Assembly (NCBI GenBank): GCA_910574185.1
Contig: CAJSZQ010000030.1
Span: forward strand, 1 to 48,061
Length of the DNA: 48,061 nucleotides
Source of the DNA: Lachnospiraceae bacterium
Lineage (GTDB): Bacteria; Bacillota; Clostridia; Lachnospirales; Lachnospiraceae
Direction: 5' to 3'
Shown here one piece after another: positions 25,137 through 32,025 of this stretch (the stretch's first letter is position 1; every line of letters begins with the position of its first letter). A program made the position numbers and the translations under genes. The notes below the pieces were generated by a model that was not told where the DNA came from, ran no database searches, and saw nothing but the letters and a program-made list of their open reading frames with translations.

Positions 25137-25904
25137 ATGTCAAAAATAGTACAGACGGCAGGTAGAGCAGCGCTTGGTGAATTTGCTCCTGAGTTTGCTC
25201 ATTTTAATGATGATGTACTCTTCGGAGAAAATTGGAATAATCAGGACATTGATATAAAAACAAGAAGTATTATAACCGTAGTTGCGTTAATGTCTTCCGG
25301 CATTACAGATTCATCGCTTAAATTCCATTTACAGAATGCAAAAAAACACGGCGTTACACAGAAAGAGATTGCCGCAATCATTACACATGCGGCATTTTAT
25401 ACAGGCTGGCCCAAAGGCTGGGCAGTTTTTAATATGGCTAAAGAGGTATGGGAACTCAACGAAGGTGATTTTCCTTATGAAGATGAAACTATGAGAGCAC
25501 ATGCAAAAGAAATGGTATTTCCTATCGGAGAATCCAATGATGCTTTCGCACAGTATTTTATCGGAAAAAGTTATCTTGCACCAATCTCAACAAGTCAGGT
25601 AGGAATCTTTAATGTAACATTTGAACCGGGATGCAGAAACAACTGGCACATTCATCATGCAAAAAGCGGTGGCGGACAGATTTTAATATGCGTAGCCGGA
25701 CGTGGTTTTTATCAGGAAGAAGGTGAGGAAGCTATTGAAATGAAACCGGGAGATTCTATGAATATTCCAGCTGGCGTTAAGCACTGGCATGGTGCAGCAT
25801 CTGACAGTTGGTTTAGCCATCTGGCAATAGAAGTGCCTGGAGTTGAAGGAACAAATGAATGGTTAGAACCAGTGAATGATGATATATACAGTAAATTGAA
25901 ATGA
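25137..25904 (+). CDS. Carboxymuconolactone decarboxylase-cupin fusion protein
   Basis: A 255-residue two-domain protein. Residues about 1-120 form a CMD/AhpD-like domain (DIKTRSIITVVALMSSG, with HAAFYTGWPKGWAVFNM where AhpD has its CXXC helix; no CXXC is present here). Residues about 150-250 form a cupin: the metal motif is NNWHIHHAKSGGGQ then PGDSMNIPAGVKHWHGA. Such fusions are often annotated as detoxification or quinol-handling enzymes, and neighbours are often flavodoxins, as here. The ATG at 25137 has GGAGG nine bases upstream; upstream in-frame codons lack one. Confidence 0.88.
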   Translation: MSKIVQTAGRAALGEFAPEFAHFNDDVLFGENWNNQDIDIKTRSIITVVALMSSGITDSSLKFHLQNAKKHGVTQKEIAAIITHAAFYTGWPKGWAVFNMAKEVWELNEGDFPYEDETMRAHAKEMVFPIGESNDAFAQYFIGKSYLAPISTSQVGIFNVTFEPGCRNNWHIHHAKSGGGQILICVAGRGFYQEEGEEAIEMKPGDSMNIPAGVKHWHGAASDSWFSHLAIEVPGVEGTNEWLEPVNDDIYSKLK

Positions 25905-26083
25905 AAACAGGACTGCTGAAAAATTTTAAAACTGTTTATTGTGAAAGCCCTTGCGAAATTCGCCAGTGCGCTCTAAATAAAGGCGTAATGACATGTGGTG
26001 ATTGTGCAGATATCGGAACATGTCAGGCTCTTAGTGAAATTATCTCGAATACTCCAGATGTTCTGAAAAATCTGAAAGGATAA
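25901..26083 (+). CDS. Small Cys-rich protein (DUF3795-like, truncated)
   Basis: A 60-residue protein with cysteines arranged CESPCEIRQC...CGDC...C, similar to the C-terminal part of DUF3795 proteins. The start overlaps the preceding stop codon (ATGA), so it is translated with the CMD-cupin gene. Family members are usually about twice as long and have a further N-terminal Cys cluster, so this is either a short version or a remnant. It could bind an Fe-S cluster or zinc. Confidence 0.65.
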   Translation: MKTGLLKNFKTVYCESPCEIRQCALNKGVMTCGDCADIGTCQALSEIISNTPDVLKNLKG

Positions 26084-26093
26084 ACTTACATAG

Positions 26094-26123
26094 TCCGACG
26101 GCTTCCTGTCTGCCAGGCAGTCG
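26094..26123 (+). terminator. Hairpin after the flavodoxin operon
   Basis: CCGACGGCTTCCTG and CAGGCAGTCGTG pair imperfectly just past the last stop codon of the operon. There is no strong T run. A terminator role is likely but not certain. Confidence 0.4.
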
Positions 26124-26171
26124 TGTGGATTAAAATCAGTATTATTACCTGTCTACTACGTAACAAAATTT

Positions 26172-26209
26172 AAGGCTATCGCCGACAATCCACGTCAACG
26201 ATAGCCCTT
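26172..26209 (-). terminator. Original terminator of the GGGtGRT gene, displaced by the element
   Basis: GGCTATCG and CGATAGCC close a stem with a 17-base loop. The loop is identical to that of the terminator at 38271-38305. The stems differ by paired changes. It lies 17 bp beyond the displaced stop codon. On the minus strand it is followed by TTAAATTTTG. Confidence 0.75.
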
Positions 26210-26225
26210 GATTTTACTGGATTTC

Positions 26226-26266
26226 TTAGAACTTGCCTTCTTTTGCCGCTTCCTCGATCGAAACTG
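26226..26266 (-). pseudogene. Displaced 3' end of the GGGtGRT gene
   Basis: Read on the minus strand this gives VSIEEAAKEGKF and a stop codon, the same as the C-terminus of the gene at 38324 apart from two residues (VSIEEAANAGKF there). It marks the original gene end on the far side of the inserted element and ends in the 19-bp repeat. Confidence 0.9.
26248..26266. repeat. Left attachment-site core
   Basis: GCTTCCTCGATCGAAACTG is identical to 38346-38364, 12,098 bp away. It lies in the last codons of the target gene. With the tyrosine integrase inside, this marks the element's left end. Which strand positions are exchanged cannot be told. Confidence 0.88.
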
Positions 26267-26299
26267 TCAGCCTTGATTTTATAGGGTTTTAAGGGCCAT

Positions 26300-26325
26300 T
26301 TGTGTGCTACTTGTGTGTAACGCAC
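26300..26325. repeat. Left arm-type integrase binding repeats
   Basis: TTGTGTGCTAC and TTGTGTGTAAC lie next to each other just inside the left end, and related copies lie just inside the right end (38211-38257). Short direct repeats near both ends are typical arm sites of tyrosine integrases. Confidence 0.55.
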
Positions 26326-26351
26326 CTAAATTTTTATCTATTTTTGAACAC

Positions 26352-26855
26352 TTACAGACACTTCCTTTTTCTCTGCTCAGGCATAATTTCTACCTGTCTT
26401 TTATGCTTTTCATATTCTGCCTGTAATTCTGCCCTGCGTAAAGCGATATACTCCACCGTAGAAGTAAACCCATGCTCATTGAATTTATTCATACTGTTTC
26501 TGTATGCCCCGGCTTCCACAATATCAAATTTTTCCAATAATTCACGCTTTGCCTTGCCTATCCGTAACCGCCGCAGTCCTTTTTCCTTTATCTGTCGTAT
26601 TCTGTCTATGGTTACGCCCTGTTCTCTGGCTACTGCTGCCATTGTCCGATTATTTATGAATATCTCTTTTATTATGCTGTTCTCTCTGTCGCTTGTATAA
26701 CACTCCACAATGCCCCATAATTGGCTTTTAGAGTGTTCGGCATACATTTTACCTATTGTTTCATCTTCAAGACTAAAATCGGCTTGTATGGTATCGACAA
26801 GTGTCAAATTATTATCATCTGCCAAAGGGGTATCTAAACTGGCTACCCCCTGCAT
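26352..26855 (-). CDS. C-terminal half of an interrupted sigma-70 factor (region 3/4)
   Basis: A 167-residue frame from an ATG. It has the end of region 3 (VASLDTPLADD) and region 4: ENSIIKEIFINNRTMAAVAREQGVTIDRIRQIKEKGLRRL with the -35-binding helix-turn-helix. After that comes a 60-residue tail not found in housekeeping sigma factors. It is in the same frame as the N-terminal half at 26862-27284, from which it is separated by a single TAA and the codons ATA CAG. It may be translated on its own by reinitiation, fused by read-through, or be dead. Satellite-encoded sigma factors could switch on late genes. Confidence 0.75.
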   Translation of the reverse strand: MQGVASLDTPLADDNNLTLVDTIQADFSLEDETIGKMYAEHSKSQLWGIVECYTSDRENSIIKEIFINNRTMAAVAREQGVTIDRIRQIKEKGLRRLRIGKAKRELLEKFDIVEAGAYRNSMNKFNEHGFTSTVEYIALRRAELQAEYEKHKRQVEIMPEQRKRKCL

Positions 26856-26861
26856 CTGTAT

Positions 26862-27284
26862 TTACAGTTCTGGCAGCAGTCCTACAGGTACACGCATTTT
26901 ATCAGCTATTTCATTGTCTGTCGGCATTCTGCCTGATTCCTGCTCCAACTCCTGTACGGTTTTCTTGTAACGTGCTATTTTCTGCCTTGTGTGGCTCGGT
27001 ATTCGCACCATAGAGCCGCATTTTTCAAGATACCGCTGTACTGACTGCCTTATCCAGTATTCCGCATAAGTCATAAACCGCACATTTGCAGACGTTTCAT
27101 AATGCTGTACCGCTTCCCACAATCCAAAATAGGATTCCTGCACTAAGTCCTCCATAGGCTCATAGGCGGCATATGGTTTTATGAATTTCTTAATCAATGG
27201 CAGATTGCTTTCATACAGTAATTGCATATAATCCGTTACAGAATAACCGTTCCTAATTTCAGAAACAATTTGCTCATTCGTCAT
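26862..27284 (-). CDS. N-terminal half of an interrupted sigma-70 factor (region 2/3)
   Basis: A 140-residue frame with sigma region 2 (MEDLVQESYFGLWEAVQHYETSANVRFMTYAEYWIRQSVQRYLEK in pieces such as DLVQESYFGLWEAV and TYAEYWIRQSVQRYL) and the start of region 3 (QELEQESGRMPTDNEIADKM). It ends PVGLLPEL then TAA, where a sigma factor would continue. Region 1.1 is absent, so it is a group 3-like factor. A GTAGGTG site lies upstream of the ATG. A nonsense change of CAA to TAA is the simplest explanation. It would be about 310 residues if read through. Confidence 0.78.
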   Translation of the reverse strand: MTNEQIVSEIRNGYSVTDYMQLLYESNLPLIKKFIKPYAAYEPMEDLVQESYFGLWEAVQHYETSANVRFMTYAEYWIRQSVQRYLEKCGSMVRIPSHTRQKIARYKKTVQELEQESGRMPTDNEIADKMRVPVGLLPEL

Positions 27285-27369
27285 TGCAATGCACCTACCC
27301 CTTTGCTATAATTTGAGTAGATGCAGGATATAAAGAGAAGTCAGCCCACAAAAGCAACGACTTCTCTTT
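27284..27369 (+). ncRNA. Predicted short RNA divergent from the sigma gene
   Basis: A plus-strand promoter, TTGCAA (27284-27289) and TATAAT (27307-27312) with 17 bp between, overlaps the sigma start codon. About 20 bases downstream of the likely start lies a strong terminator: AAAGAGAAGTC (27332-27342) with GACTTCTCTTT (27359-27369) and TTTTATTTTA after. The RNA would be about 50 bases and mostly hairpin. No peptide is supported. Confidence 0.5.
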
Positions 27370-27569
27370 TATTTTATCATAAAACCGCCTTTTTGCATAT
27401 TTTAAAATATTTCAGAATGGCAGCAGGAGAAAGCCTTTTTGAAAATGCCCGGCAATTTGGCACGCTTACTACCACTATGCAGCATTTTGCTATAAAACCC
27501 CCACCCTATGCTCACTCTGGAACAAAATAAAAGGGTACGCACCGAACACATACCTTAATGAAGTATTAT

Positions 27570-28238
27570 TTATTTCTCATTCTTAACTATTTCAATGTAT
27601 TTCTTTAACGTATTTCTGCTTATATTATGTTTCTGCATCAAATCTATTTGCTTGATACTTCTATCTTTAATGAATAGCTGTATATCCGCTTTCAACTCGT
27701 CTGACATTTTATCAAGCTTCCCTGTTGCCCTGCCGCTACGCTTGCTGCTGGCTTCTATTCCGTCCTTAATTCTTTGAACTGTTATTTTTCTTTCCTGCTC
27801 TGCTCTGTCCAATTCCACAATCAGCAATAGTTTTACAGTGCTTTCAAGGCTCGTCCTTGCTACTAAATTCTGCGCCTTTGCCACATTCAGTAACTGCTTT
27901 ATATATGGCGTGCTTACTGTCTGATTATCAATGAAAATCAATTCAACACCTTTATTCAAGAGTTCCATATACTTCATATACCCAACTTCTGCTTCTCTTG
28001 TAAATCGGCATATATCTTTAAAGACAATCGTATCTCCCGGCTGTACTATGCTCTCTAGCTTTTGCCATTGCTTACGCTCTGTAAAATTCTTTCCGCTTTT
28101 ATCTTCCCTAAACTCTAACAGATATTCAATGTCATTCTCTTTTGCATATCTTTGTAACGCACTTTCCTGACGGGTAAACTTCTGTAAATCTCTTTCCTCT
28201 GATGTGCTTATCCTCATATAGCTATATACATTACACAC
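27570..28238 (-). CDS. Serine resolvase/invertase family recombinase
   Basis: A 222-residue small serine recombinase. The catalytic domain begins VYSYMRISTSEERD with Ser11 as nucleophile, followed by LQRYAKEND, FREDKSGKNFTERKQW and the DICRFTREA region. The E-helix contains LDRAEQERKITVQRIKDGIE. The C-terminal helix-turn-helix is SIKQIDLMQKHNISRNTLKKYI. The start is GTG, preceded by AAAGGCGG. It could resolve dimers of the excised element or invert a segment. A perfect consensus promoter with palindromes lies immediately upstream. It is not the att integrase. Confidence 0.88.
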   Translation of the reverse strand: MCNVYSYMRISTSEERDLQKFTRQESALQRYAKENDIEYLLEFREDKSGKNFTERKQWQKLESIVQPGDTIVFKDICRFTREAEVGYMKYMELLNKGVELIFIDNQTVSTPYIKQLLNVAKAQNLVARTSLESTVKLLLIVELDRAEQERKITVQRIKDGIEASSKRSGRATGKLDKMSDELKADIQLFIKDRSIKQIDLMQKHNISRNTLKKYIEIVKNEK

Positions 28239-28256
28239 AATAATACCGCCTTTCTT

Positions 28257-28331
28257 TCGTCAAATAAACTATAGATATTTTGATAGTTTTATTATACCGT
28301 CATTTAATCTATTTGTCAATATAATTTGACA
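28257..28331 (-). promoter_or_regulatory. Consensus promoter with palindromes upstream of the resolvase
   Basis: On the minus strand TTGACA (28314-28319) and TATAAT (28291-28296) are 17 bp apart, both perfect. AAACTAT-N10-ATAGTTT (28266-28289) covers the start region and TGTCAA-TATAAT-TTGACA (28314-28331) covers the -35. They may be operator or recombination subsites for the resolvase. Confidence 0.65.
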
Positions 28332-28415
28332 CTTTTTATAACAACAATAACAAGAAAAGATATTTTGACGGTTTATACATCACCAAAGGACACTTGACAA
28401 AATTTAATAGGGGAA

Positions 28416-28444
28416 TTGTCACAAAAGAAAGAATATGATAGAAT
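28416..28444 (+). promoter_or_regulatory. Promoter of the holin-like toxin
   Basis: TTGTCA (28416-28421) and TAGAAT (28439-28444), with 17 bp between. The start near 28451 gives a leader of about 85 bases before the toxin gene, as in Fst/TxpA-type loci. Confidence 0.6.
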
Positions 28445-28534
28445 ATCGGAGAGGAACAATCGTGTTGCAAGGTGGTAGCCTCCCAAAACTTCATGCCCGG
28501 TTTGCCGGAGTACATAAGAGGGGAGGTGGCGCAA

Positions 28535-28651
28535 ATGACAGCTTTTGAAATCATTTCGATTTTCATGGGTATATTGGCGTTGCTAATTGCCTTTGGTAGT
28601 TTTGTTATAGCGTTGCTTGCCTTTCTCGATAAGAGGAACAAGCGAAAATAA
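28535..28651 (+). CDS. Holin-like small toxin (type I toxin-antitoxin)
   Basis: A 38-residue peptide: one hydrophobic helix from about residue 5 to 30 and a basic tail ending DKRNKRK. This is the layout of the Fst/TxpA 'putative holin-like toxin' family, which inserts in the membrane. The GGGAGG site 8 bases before the ATG is strong. It is flanked by a promoter, a shared terminator region and an opposing antisense promoter, forming a complete locus. Confidence 0.8.
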   Translation: MTAFEIISIFMGILALLIAFGSFVIALLAFLDKRNKRK

Positions 28652-28753
28652 ATAAGCCTACCTTGTTACTTGGCGGTACAGGTAGGCTTATATAGTCATC
28701 TGGAGGTCAACCACTTTGTGGGCGGTTGTTTCCTCTTTTGTATCTATAATATA
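28650..28753 (-). ncRNA. Predicted antitoxin RNA opposing the toxin 3' end
   Basis: A minus-strand promoter, TTGAAT (28771-28776) and TATATT (28748-28753) with 17 bp between, would give an RNA starting near 28741. It ends at the hairpin TAAGCCTACCT/AGGTAGGCTTA (28653-28690), followed by T-rich bases on that strand. The RNA overlaps the toxin mRNA 3' end, whose own terminator is the GGCGGTTG...CTTTT region. Convergent overlap is characteristic of Fst/par-type loci. Confidence 0.6.
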
Positions 28754-28788
28754 GCATAATCCCCGGATAAATTCAAGAATAAATTCCG

Positions 28789-29139
28789 TTAATGCAAACC
28801 GTTAGGAAAGTAATAGACTGCTGCCCTCTGTGGCTCTACAGGCTTGAAATAATCGTCCAGGTTTTCTCTGGCTTCTATCAATTCTTGCCGACATTGTTCT
28901 ATCCGCTGTAAAAGTTCTTCCCGGCTCTCCCCGGTTATTGCCATCACATCATCTAAAGAGAAATACTCATGCTCATCAAATGCTGATGCAAGGCTCATTC
29001 TCAAACCGCTATAGATAGCTTGTAATGATAAATCATAATTCTGTATGCCATCTTCTATTATTGGCTCTAATTCTGCTCTGGTAACGCCATATTTGCCATA
29101 ATTCGCAAGCAGATTATTTATAAGTGTGTCCTTATCCAT
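28789..29139 (-). CDS. Unknown element protein (116 aa)
   Basis: A soluble, acidic helical protein beginning MDKDTLINNLLANYGKYG. There is a helix-turn-helix-like segment near residues 60-90 (FSLDDVMAITGESREELLQRIEQ), but it is not a recognised family to me. The ribosome binding site is GAGGTAGATC. It lies 25 bp downstream of the next upstream gene on the same strand. Small genes of this type are common in satellites and integrative elements. Confidence 0.6.
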   Translation of the reverse strand: MDKDTLINNLLANYGKYGVTRAELEPIIEDGIQNYDLSLQAIYSGLRMSLASAFDEHEYFSLDDVMAITGESREELLQRIEQCRQELIEARENLDDYFKPVEPQRAAVYYFPNGLH

Positions 29140-29163
29140 AATGTGATCTACCTCGTTTTCTCT

Positions 29164-29637
29164 TTATCGTCCAAACAGAGCCATATTTTCAGCTATCGCC
29201 TTATGCCTTGCCCTTATGTCTGGAATTGCCAAAATTTCACTGCGTTTTTTCTTTTCTTCTTCTAACCGCTTAATATCTTGCTTTTTCGCTGGATTTTTAC
29301 GTCCAAAACCCGCTCCCATCTGTTCAGCATAATAGGCATATCTTTCAGGATTGTTTCGCCTGAATTTGTAAAGCATATTACTTTCCCCACATCTTAACGC
29401 TTTTATAAAATCCTCATAGCTTGTAATCTTCTTTTCGCCCATTGTATCTACCTCGCTGTTTTTGTGTTCAGGCTGTTTTATTCGTCCAGAGCAAATTCCA
29501 CAATAGAAATCCCATAGCTTACTTGAAGTTTCTTCCCCTATTTCTGCAAGCCGCTTTTCCCTTTCTTTCGTGTTTGGCGGTGCGGAATACACATAATTGT
29601 ATATTTTTACCATGCGCTCATATTCTGCTTGATTCAT
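29164..29637 (-). CDS. Unknown element protein, paralog of the next upstream gene
   Basis: A 157-residue protein whose first 55 residues (YNYVYSAPPNTKEREKR, then DFYCGICSGRIK) match those of the 130-residue protein encoded just upstream. The C-terminal half (SGE-like CGESNMLYKF, NPERYAYYAEQ) is also related. A charged tail (KKQDIKRLEEEKKKRSE) is extra. No domain recognised. Strong AGGAGG site. Start overlaps nothing. Confidence 0.65.
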   Translation of the reverse strand: MNQAEYERMVKIYNYVYSAPPNTKEREKRLAEIGEETSSKLWDFYCGICSGRIKQPEHKNSEVDTMGEKKITSYEDFIKALRCGESNMLYKFRRNNPERYAYYAEQMGAGFGRKNPAKKQDIKRLEEEKKKRSEILAIPDIRARHKAIAENMALFGR

Positions 29638-29651
29638 ATAAATTTTCCCTC

Positions 29652-30044
29652 CTACCTAAAGCTATATGGTTTATTTTTGAATGTGCTTTCCGTCAATCGC
29701 CTATTATGTAGCTTTTGCTGTTCGCCCTGCTCCCGGTGGTATCTCTCCCGGTACTGCTGGTATAATTCCGGGGATTCTTTAGCAAATTTTGATAATTCTC
29801 TCAATGTTCCCCTTTCGCCGCTATCTGATTTCCACTTGAATGTTTCATAGGTCATATTTTCGCTTTCCTCCTGCTCATTGATATTTACCGCCTTAATGCG
29901 TCCACTTCTGATACCCATATCATAATCAAAAACTGCTGCCCGATCTGCTTCGCTTAATGCAGAATAGGCTTTCTCTCGCTCCGGGCTATTCCTCGGTGTG
30001 CTAAACACTTTGTTGTGTAGCTTTGCTATTCGTGTGTAGTCCAT
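29652..30044 (-). CDS. Unknown element protein, paralog of the next downstream gene
   Basis: A 130-residue protein with MDYTRIAKLHNKVFSTPRNS and DYDMGIRSGRIK in its N-terminus, matching its neighbour at about one residue in two over 55 residues. The rest is Gln/Glu/Arg-rich (ELYQQYRERYHREQGEQQK). It is separated from its paralog by 14 bp. No function is recognised. Its position just downstream of terS suggests a role linked to packaging or late events, which is speculation. Confidence 0.65.
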   Translation of the reverse strand: MDYTRIAKLHNKVFSTPRNSPEREKAYSALSEADRAAVFDYDMGIRSGRIKAVNINEQEESENMTYETFKWKSDSGERGTLRELSKFAKESPELYQQYRERYHREQGEQQKLHNRRLTESTFKNKPYSFR

Positions 30045-30094
30045 TTCTTATACCTCATTCTTTCTTTATGAAAATTTTTATTGTTACCTTAAAA

Positions 30095-30355
30095 TCACTT
30101 ATCCGGCATATATGCAATCGGATAGCCTTTCACTTCCAATTTATAAAACCGCTTCAAATCGTCTGACATGCGCCTTTTCAGTAACGACATTTCAGGATAG
30201 ATTCTTCTAAGCGTTGCACGCACTATGTATAAGGAAATATTGTATTTCTCACATATCATAGTGCAGATTTCAGTTTCAAGAACATATCCCTGCTGCCTAA
30301 CCACGCTTAAAACCTCATTTCGCAGGATTTCTTCAACATATACTTTAAAACTCAT
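30095..30355 (-). CDS. Small winged-helix-like protein
   Basis: An 86-residue protein beginning MSFKVYVEEILR. The middle (GYVLETEICTMICEKYNISLYIVRATLRRI) looks like a winged helix-turn-helix. The ATG at 30355 has GGGAGG three bases upstream; a start at 30370 would lack proper spacing. It overlaps the last 11 bases of the terS-like gene, implying coupling. It may be a DNA-binding partner of the terminase subunit. Confidence 0.6.
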   Translation of the reverse strand: MSFKVYVEEILRNEVLSVVRQQGYVLETEICTMICEKYNISLYIVRATLRRIYPEMSLLKRRMSDDLKRFYKLEVKGYPIAYMPDK

Positions 30356-31001
30356 CTTCTCCCTCCCCATAATCCAGTTTCATTCCCAATTTTGGTAAAT
30401 CCTCGCTCTGTAGAGTTGCAGGTTCTCCCAGTTTTGGCAGTTCGGCAGCAGTTAATACCCTGCGTTCCGGTTGGTCTATCGTTCCGAACTTAAATTCCTG
30501 CTCATTGCTCCATTTTGTATTATTAGCATTGTTAAGCCAGTAGATGGTTCCGGCATTATTTCTGTTTTCACCAAGTTTTTCTTCATAAAATGTTTCTATC
30601 AGACTGTAAGCCCTTTGTAAAATATCAAAATCCTCTGTAGCAACAATCCGTTTATAATCTGGATTTGTTCGGCTATAGGCTTTCCCATCTGAATTAACGC
30701 CCTTAACATAATCAAGCAATGTCTGTTTATCAATTCCCAAACATAATGCAAGGCCGGATTTTGTAGGATTACGCACCCATGTAGTAACCTTTTCCTGCGT
30801 ATCTTCATCAAGAACCACTTTTACACAGCTATTAAAATAGTCTATAACCTTTCTCATTACTTCTTCTCGCGTCAACACAGTTCCATCACCTCCCTGTAAA
30901 ATCTGCTCCATCTGGTTTAAGCTGAATGTCACACCGCCAGATTTCTTCAAATCTTCCCATTGCCGCACCATAAAACGCTTCTTTTCTTCAATATCACTCA
31001 T
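30345..31001 (-). CDS. terS: Small terminase subunit (gp3-like)
   Basis: A 218-residue protein resembling the DNA-packaging gp3-type small terminase (PF16677). Typical features are the N-terminal region with TREEVMRKVIDYFNSC, the helix-turn-helix NPTKSGLALCLGIDKQTLLDYV, and the central DFDILQRAYSLIETFYEEKLGENRNNAGTIYWL helical part. The C-terminus carries ELPKLG and DLPKLG. A large terminase subunit is absent from the element, which is what SaPI-like satellites do: they redirect the helper phage terminase. Identification is by eye and could be wrong for the exact subfamily. Confidence 0.75.
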   Translation of the reverse strand: MSDIEEKKRFMVRQWEDLKKSGGVTFSLNQMEQILQGGDGTVLTREEVMRKVIDYFNSCVKVVLDEDTQEKVTTWVRNPTKSGLALCLGIDKQTLLDYVKGVNSDGKAYSRTNPDYKRIVATEDFDILQRAYSLIETFYEEKLGENRNNAGTIYWLNNANNTKWSNEQEFKFGTIDQPERRVLTAAELPKLGEPATLQSEDLPKLGMKLDYGEGEDEF

Positions 31002-31065
31002 ACTATCCCTACTTTCTACATATTTACCTTTTTATAATTTGTACACATGTGATGTACTTGAATTT

Positions 31066-31362
31066 TTACGCCCTTGCAACTACTTCTTTATCCTCCCATG
31101 AACGAAGTCTCCGATAATATTTATGGATTTTTTTGTGACATCCGGGACAGAGTGAAACGAGATCACTCATAGGTTCGTTTCCAAGATTGGAATAACAGAT
31201 ATGGTGAACCTGCAAAACAGGCGTTACACCGTCTTTCTGCAATCCGTTTGGCCTACCGCACATGACACAACGGTTACCGTCAAGCTGTAGGCGTTCTTCC
31301 CTCTTTGCCGACCATGCGTCCGACTTCATGTAGCTGCTATATTCCTTACTGTGTTTCCGCAT
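31066..31362 (-). CDS. HNH endonuclease
   Basis: A 98-residue HNH nuclease. Zinc cysteines CVMCGRPNG and CPGCHKKIH frame the catalytic VHHICYSNLGNEP...DLVSLCPGC. Small HNH proteins next to terminase small subunits occur in HK97-like cos phages and are needed for DNA packaging. Here it lies 64 bp upstream of the terS-like gene, the same order. It overlaps the upstream gene by 17 bases. Confidence 0.88.
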   Translation of the reverse strand: MRKHSKEYSSYMKSDAWSAKREERLQLDGNRCVMCGRPNGLQKDGVTPVLQVHHICYSNLGNEPMSDLVSLCPGCHKKIHKYYRRLRSWEDKEVVARA

Positions 31363-31585
31363 TTTTCCTCAACTCCTTTGCTTTCCGCTCAAATTCATCA
31401 ACAACTGCCAAAATCAAAGCAATCGCAAACTTATCATTGTTATATTTCTTTGATAGTTCGCCGGATTCACTAACGACATTTTCCCAATAAATATCCTCGT
31501 CACTCACATCCACATATTTCTTAAAGTAACGCCAGCAATCCGTAAATAAGTTATAAATACGTCTTAATTCTTCATCACTCACCAT
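31346..31585 (-). CDS. Unknown small protein (79 aa)
   Basis: A helical protein with MVSDEELRRIYNLFTDCWRYFKKYV and a C-terminal ERKAKELRK. The ATG at 31585 is preceded by GGAGG with seven bases between; the earlier ATG at 31603 lacks a site. It overlaps the upstream stop codon (TGATG) and the HNH gene. No family recognised. Confidence 0.6.
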   Translation of the reverse strand: MVSDEELRRIYNLFTDCWRYFKKYVDVSDEDIYWENVVSESGELSKKYNNDKFAIALILAVVDEFERKAKELRKNAETQ

Positions 31586-31815
31586 CACAAAACCTCCATG
31601 CATTTTCTTTTCAATAGTTGATACGTTTCTGAATATTCGTTCCGTTCCTGCGGATATGCTCTGATGTGTCTTTCAAAATCTTCCTGCATGACAGAAAGCA
31701 TATGATTTCTCTGCTCTATCGTCCTGATTCTTGAAATTGGCTCTCTGTATCTGTGATAAAACATCGCCACTTCACAACTACACTTTGGAACATCTGCCAA
31801 CTGAATAATACCCAT
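31585..31815 (-). CDS. Unknown small protein (76 aa)
   Basis: A basic helical protein with CSCEVAMFYHRYREPISRIR near its start, an N-terminal Cys pair and a C-terminal LLKRKCMEVL. A GAGAGGAAA site precedes the ATG. It is coupled to the next gene. The gap 31816-32025 upstream holds no gene. Confidence 0.6.
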   Translation of the reverse strand: MGIIQLADVPKCSCEVAMFYHRYREPISRIRTIEQRNHMLSVMQEDFERHIRAYPQERNEYSETYQLLKRKCMEVL

Positions 31816-32025
31816 AATATGTTTTCCTCTCTTTCTGAAATTCCGTTACAAAAACCGTAAAATTGCTTACATTCATTTTGCACACTTCAATTCACTAAAG
31901 TGCTTGAAACAGTTGATTTTACTGGATTTGTGCAAAATATTCATTTCATCCGAGACCTCCTAAAGTTAAGTCCTTATAGAGGGTTTACGTTTGCTTTGAA
32001 CAAATTGCACATTTCCAGTTTTTCT

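Noticed and set aside
27321..27530. Plus-strand frame of 69 codons after the predicted small RNA
   Set aside because: It overlaps a terminator hairpin and has no ribosome binding site.
26210..31929. 17-bp exact match TTGATTTTACTGGATTT at about 26210 and 31913
   Set aside because: It is AT-rich, short and within the range expected by chance in a 48-kb window; I found no boundary or second feature at 31913 to support a junction.
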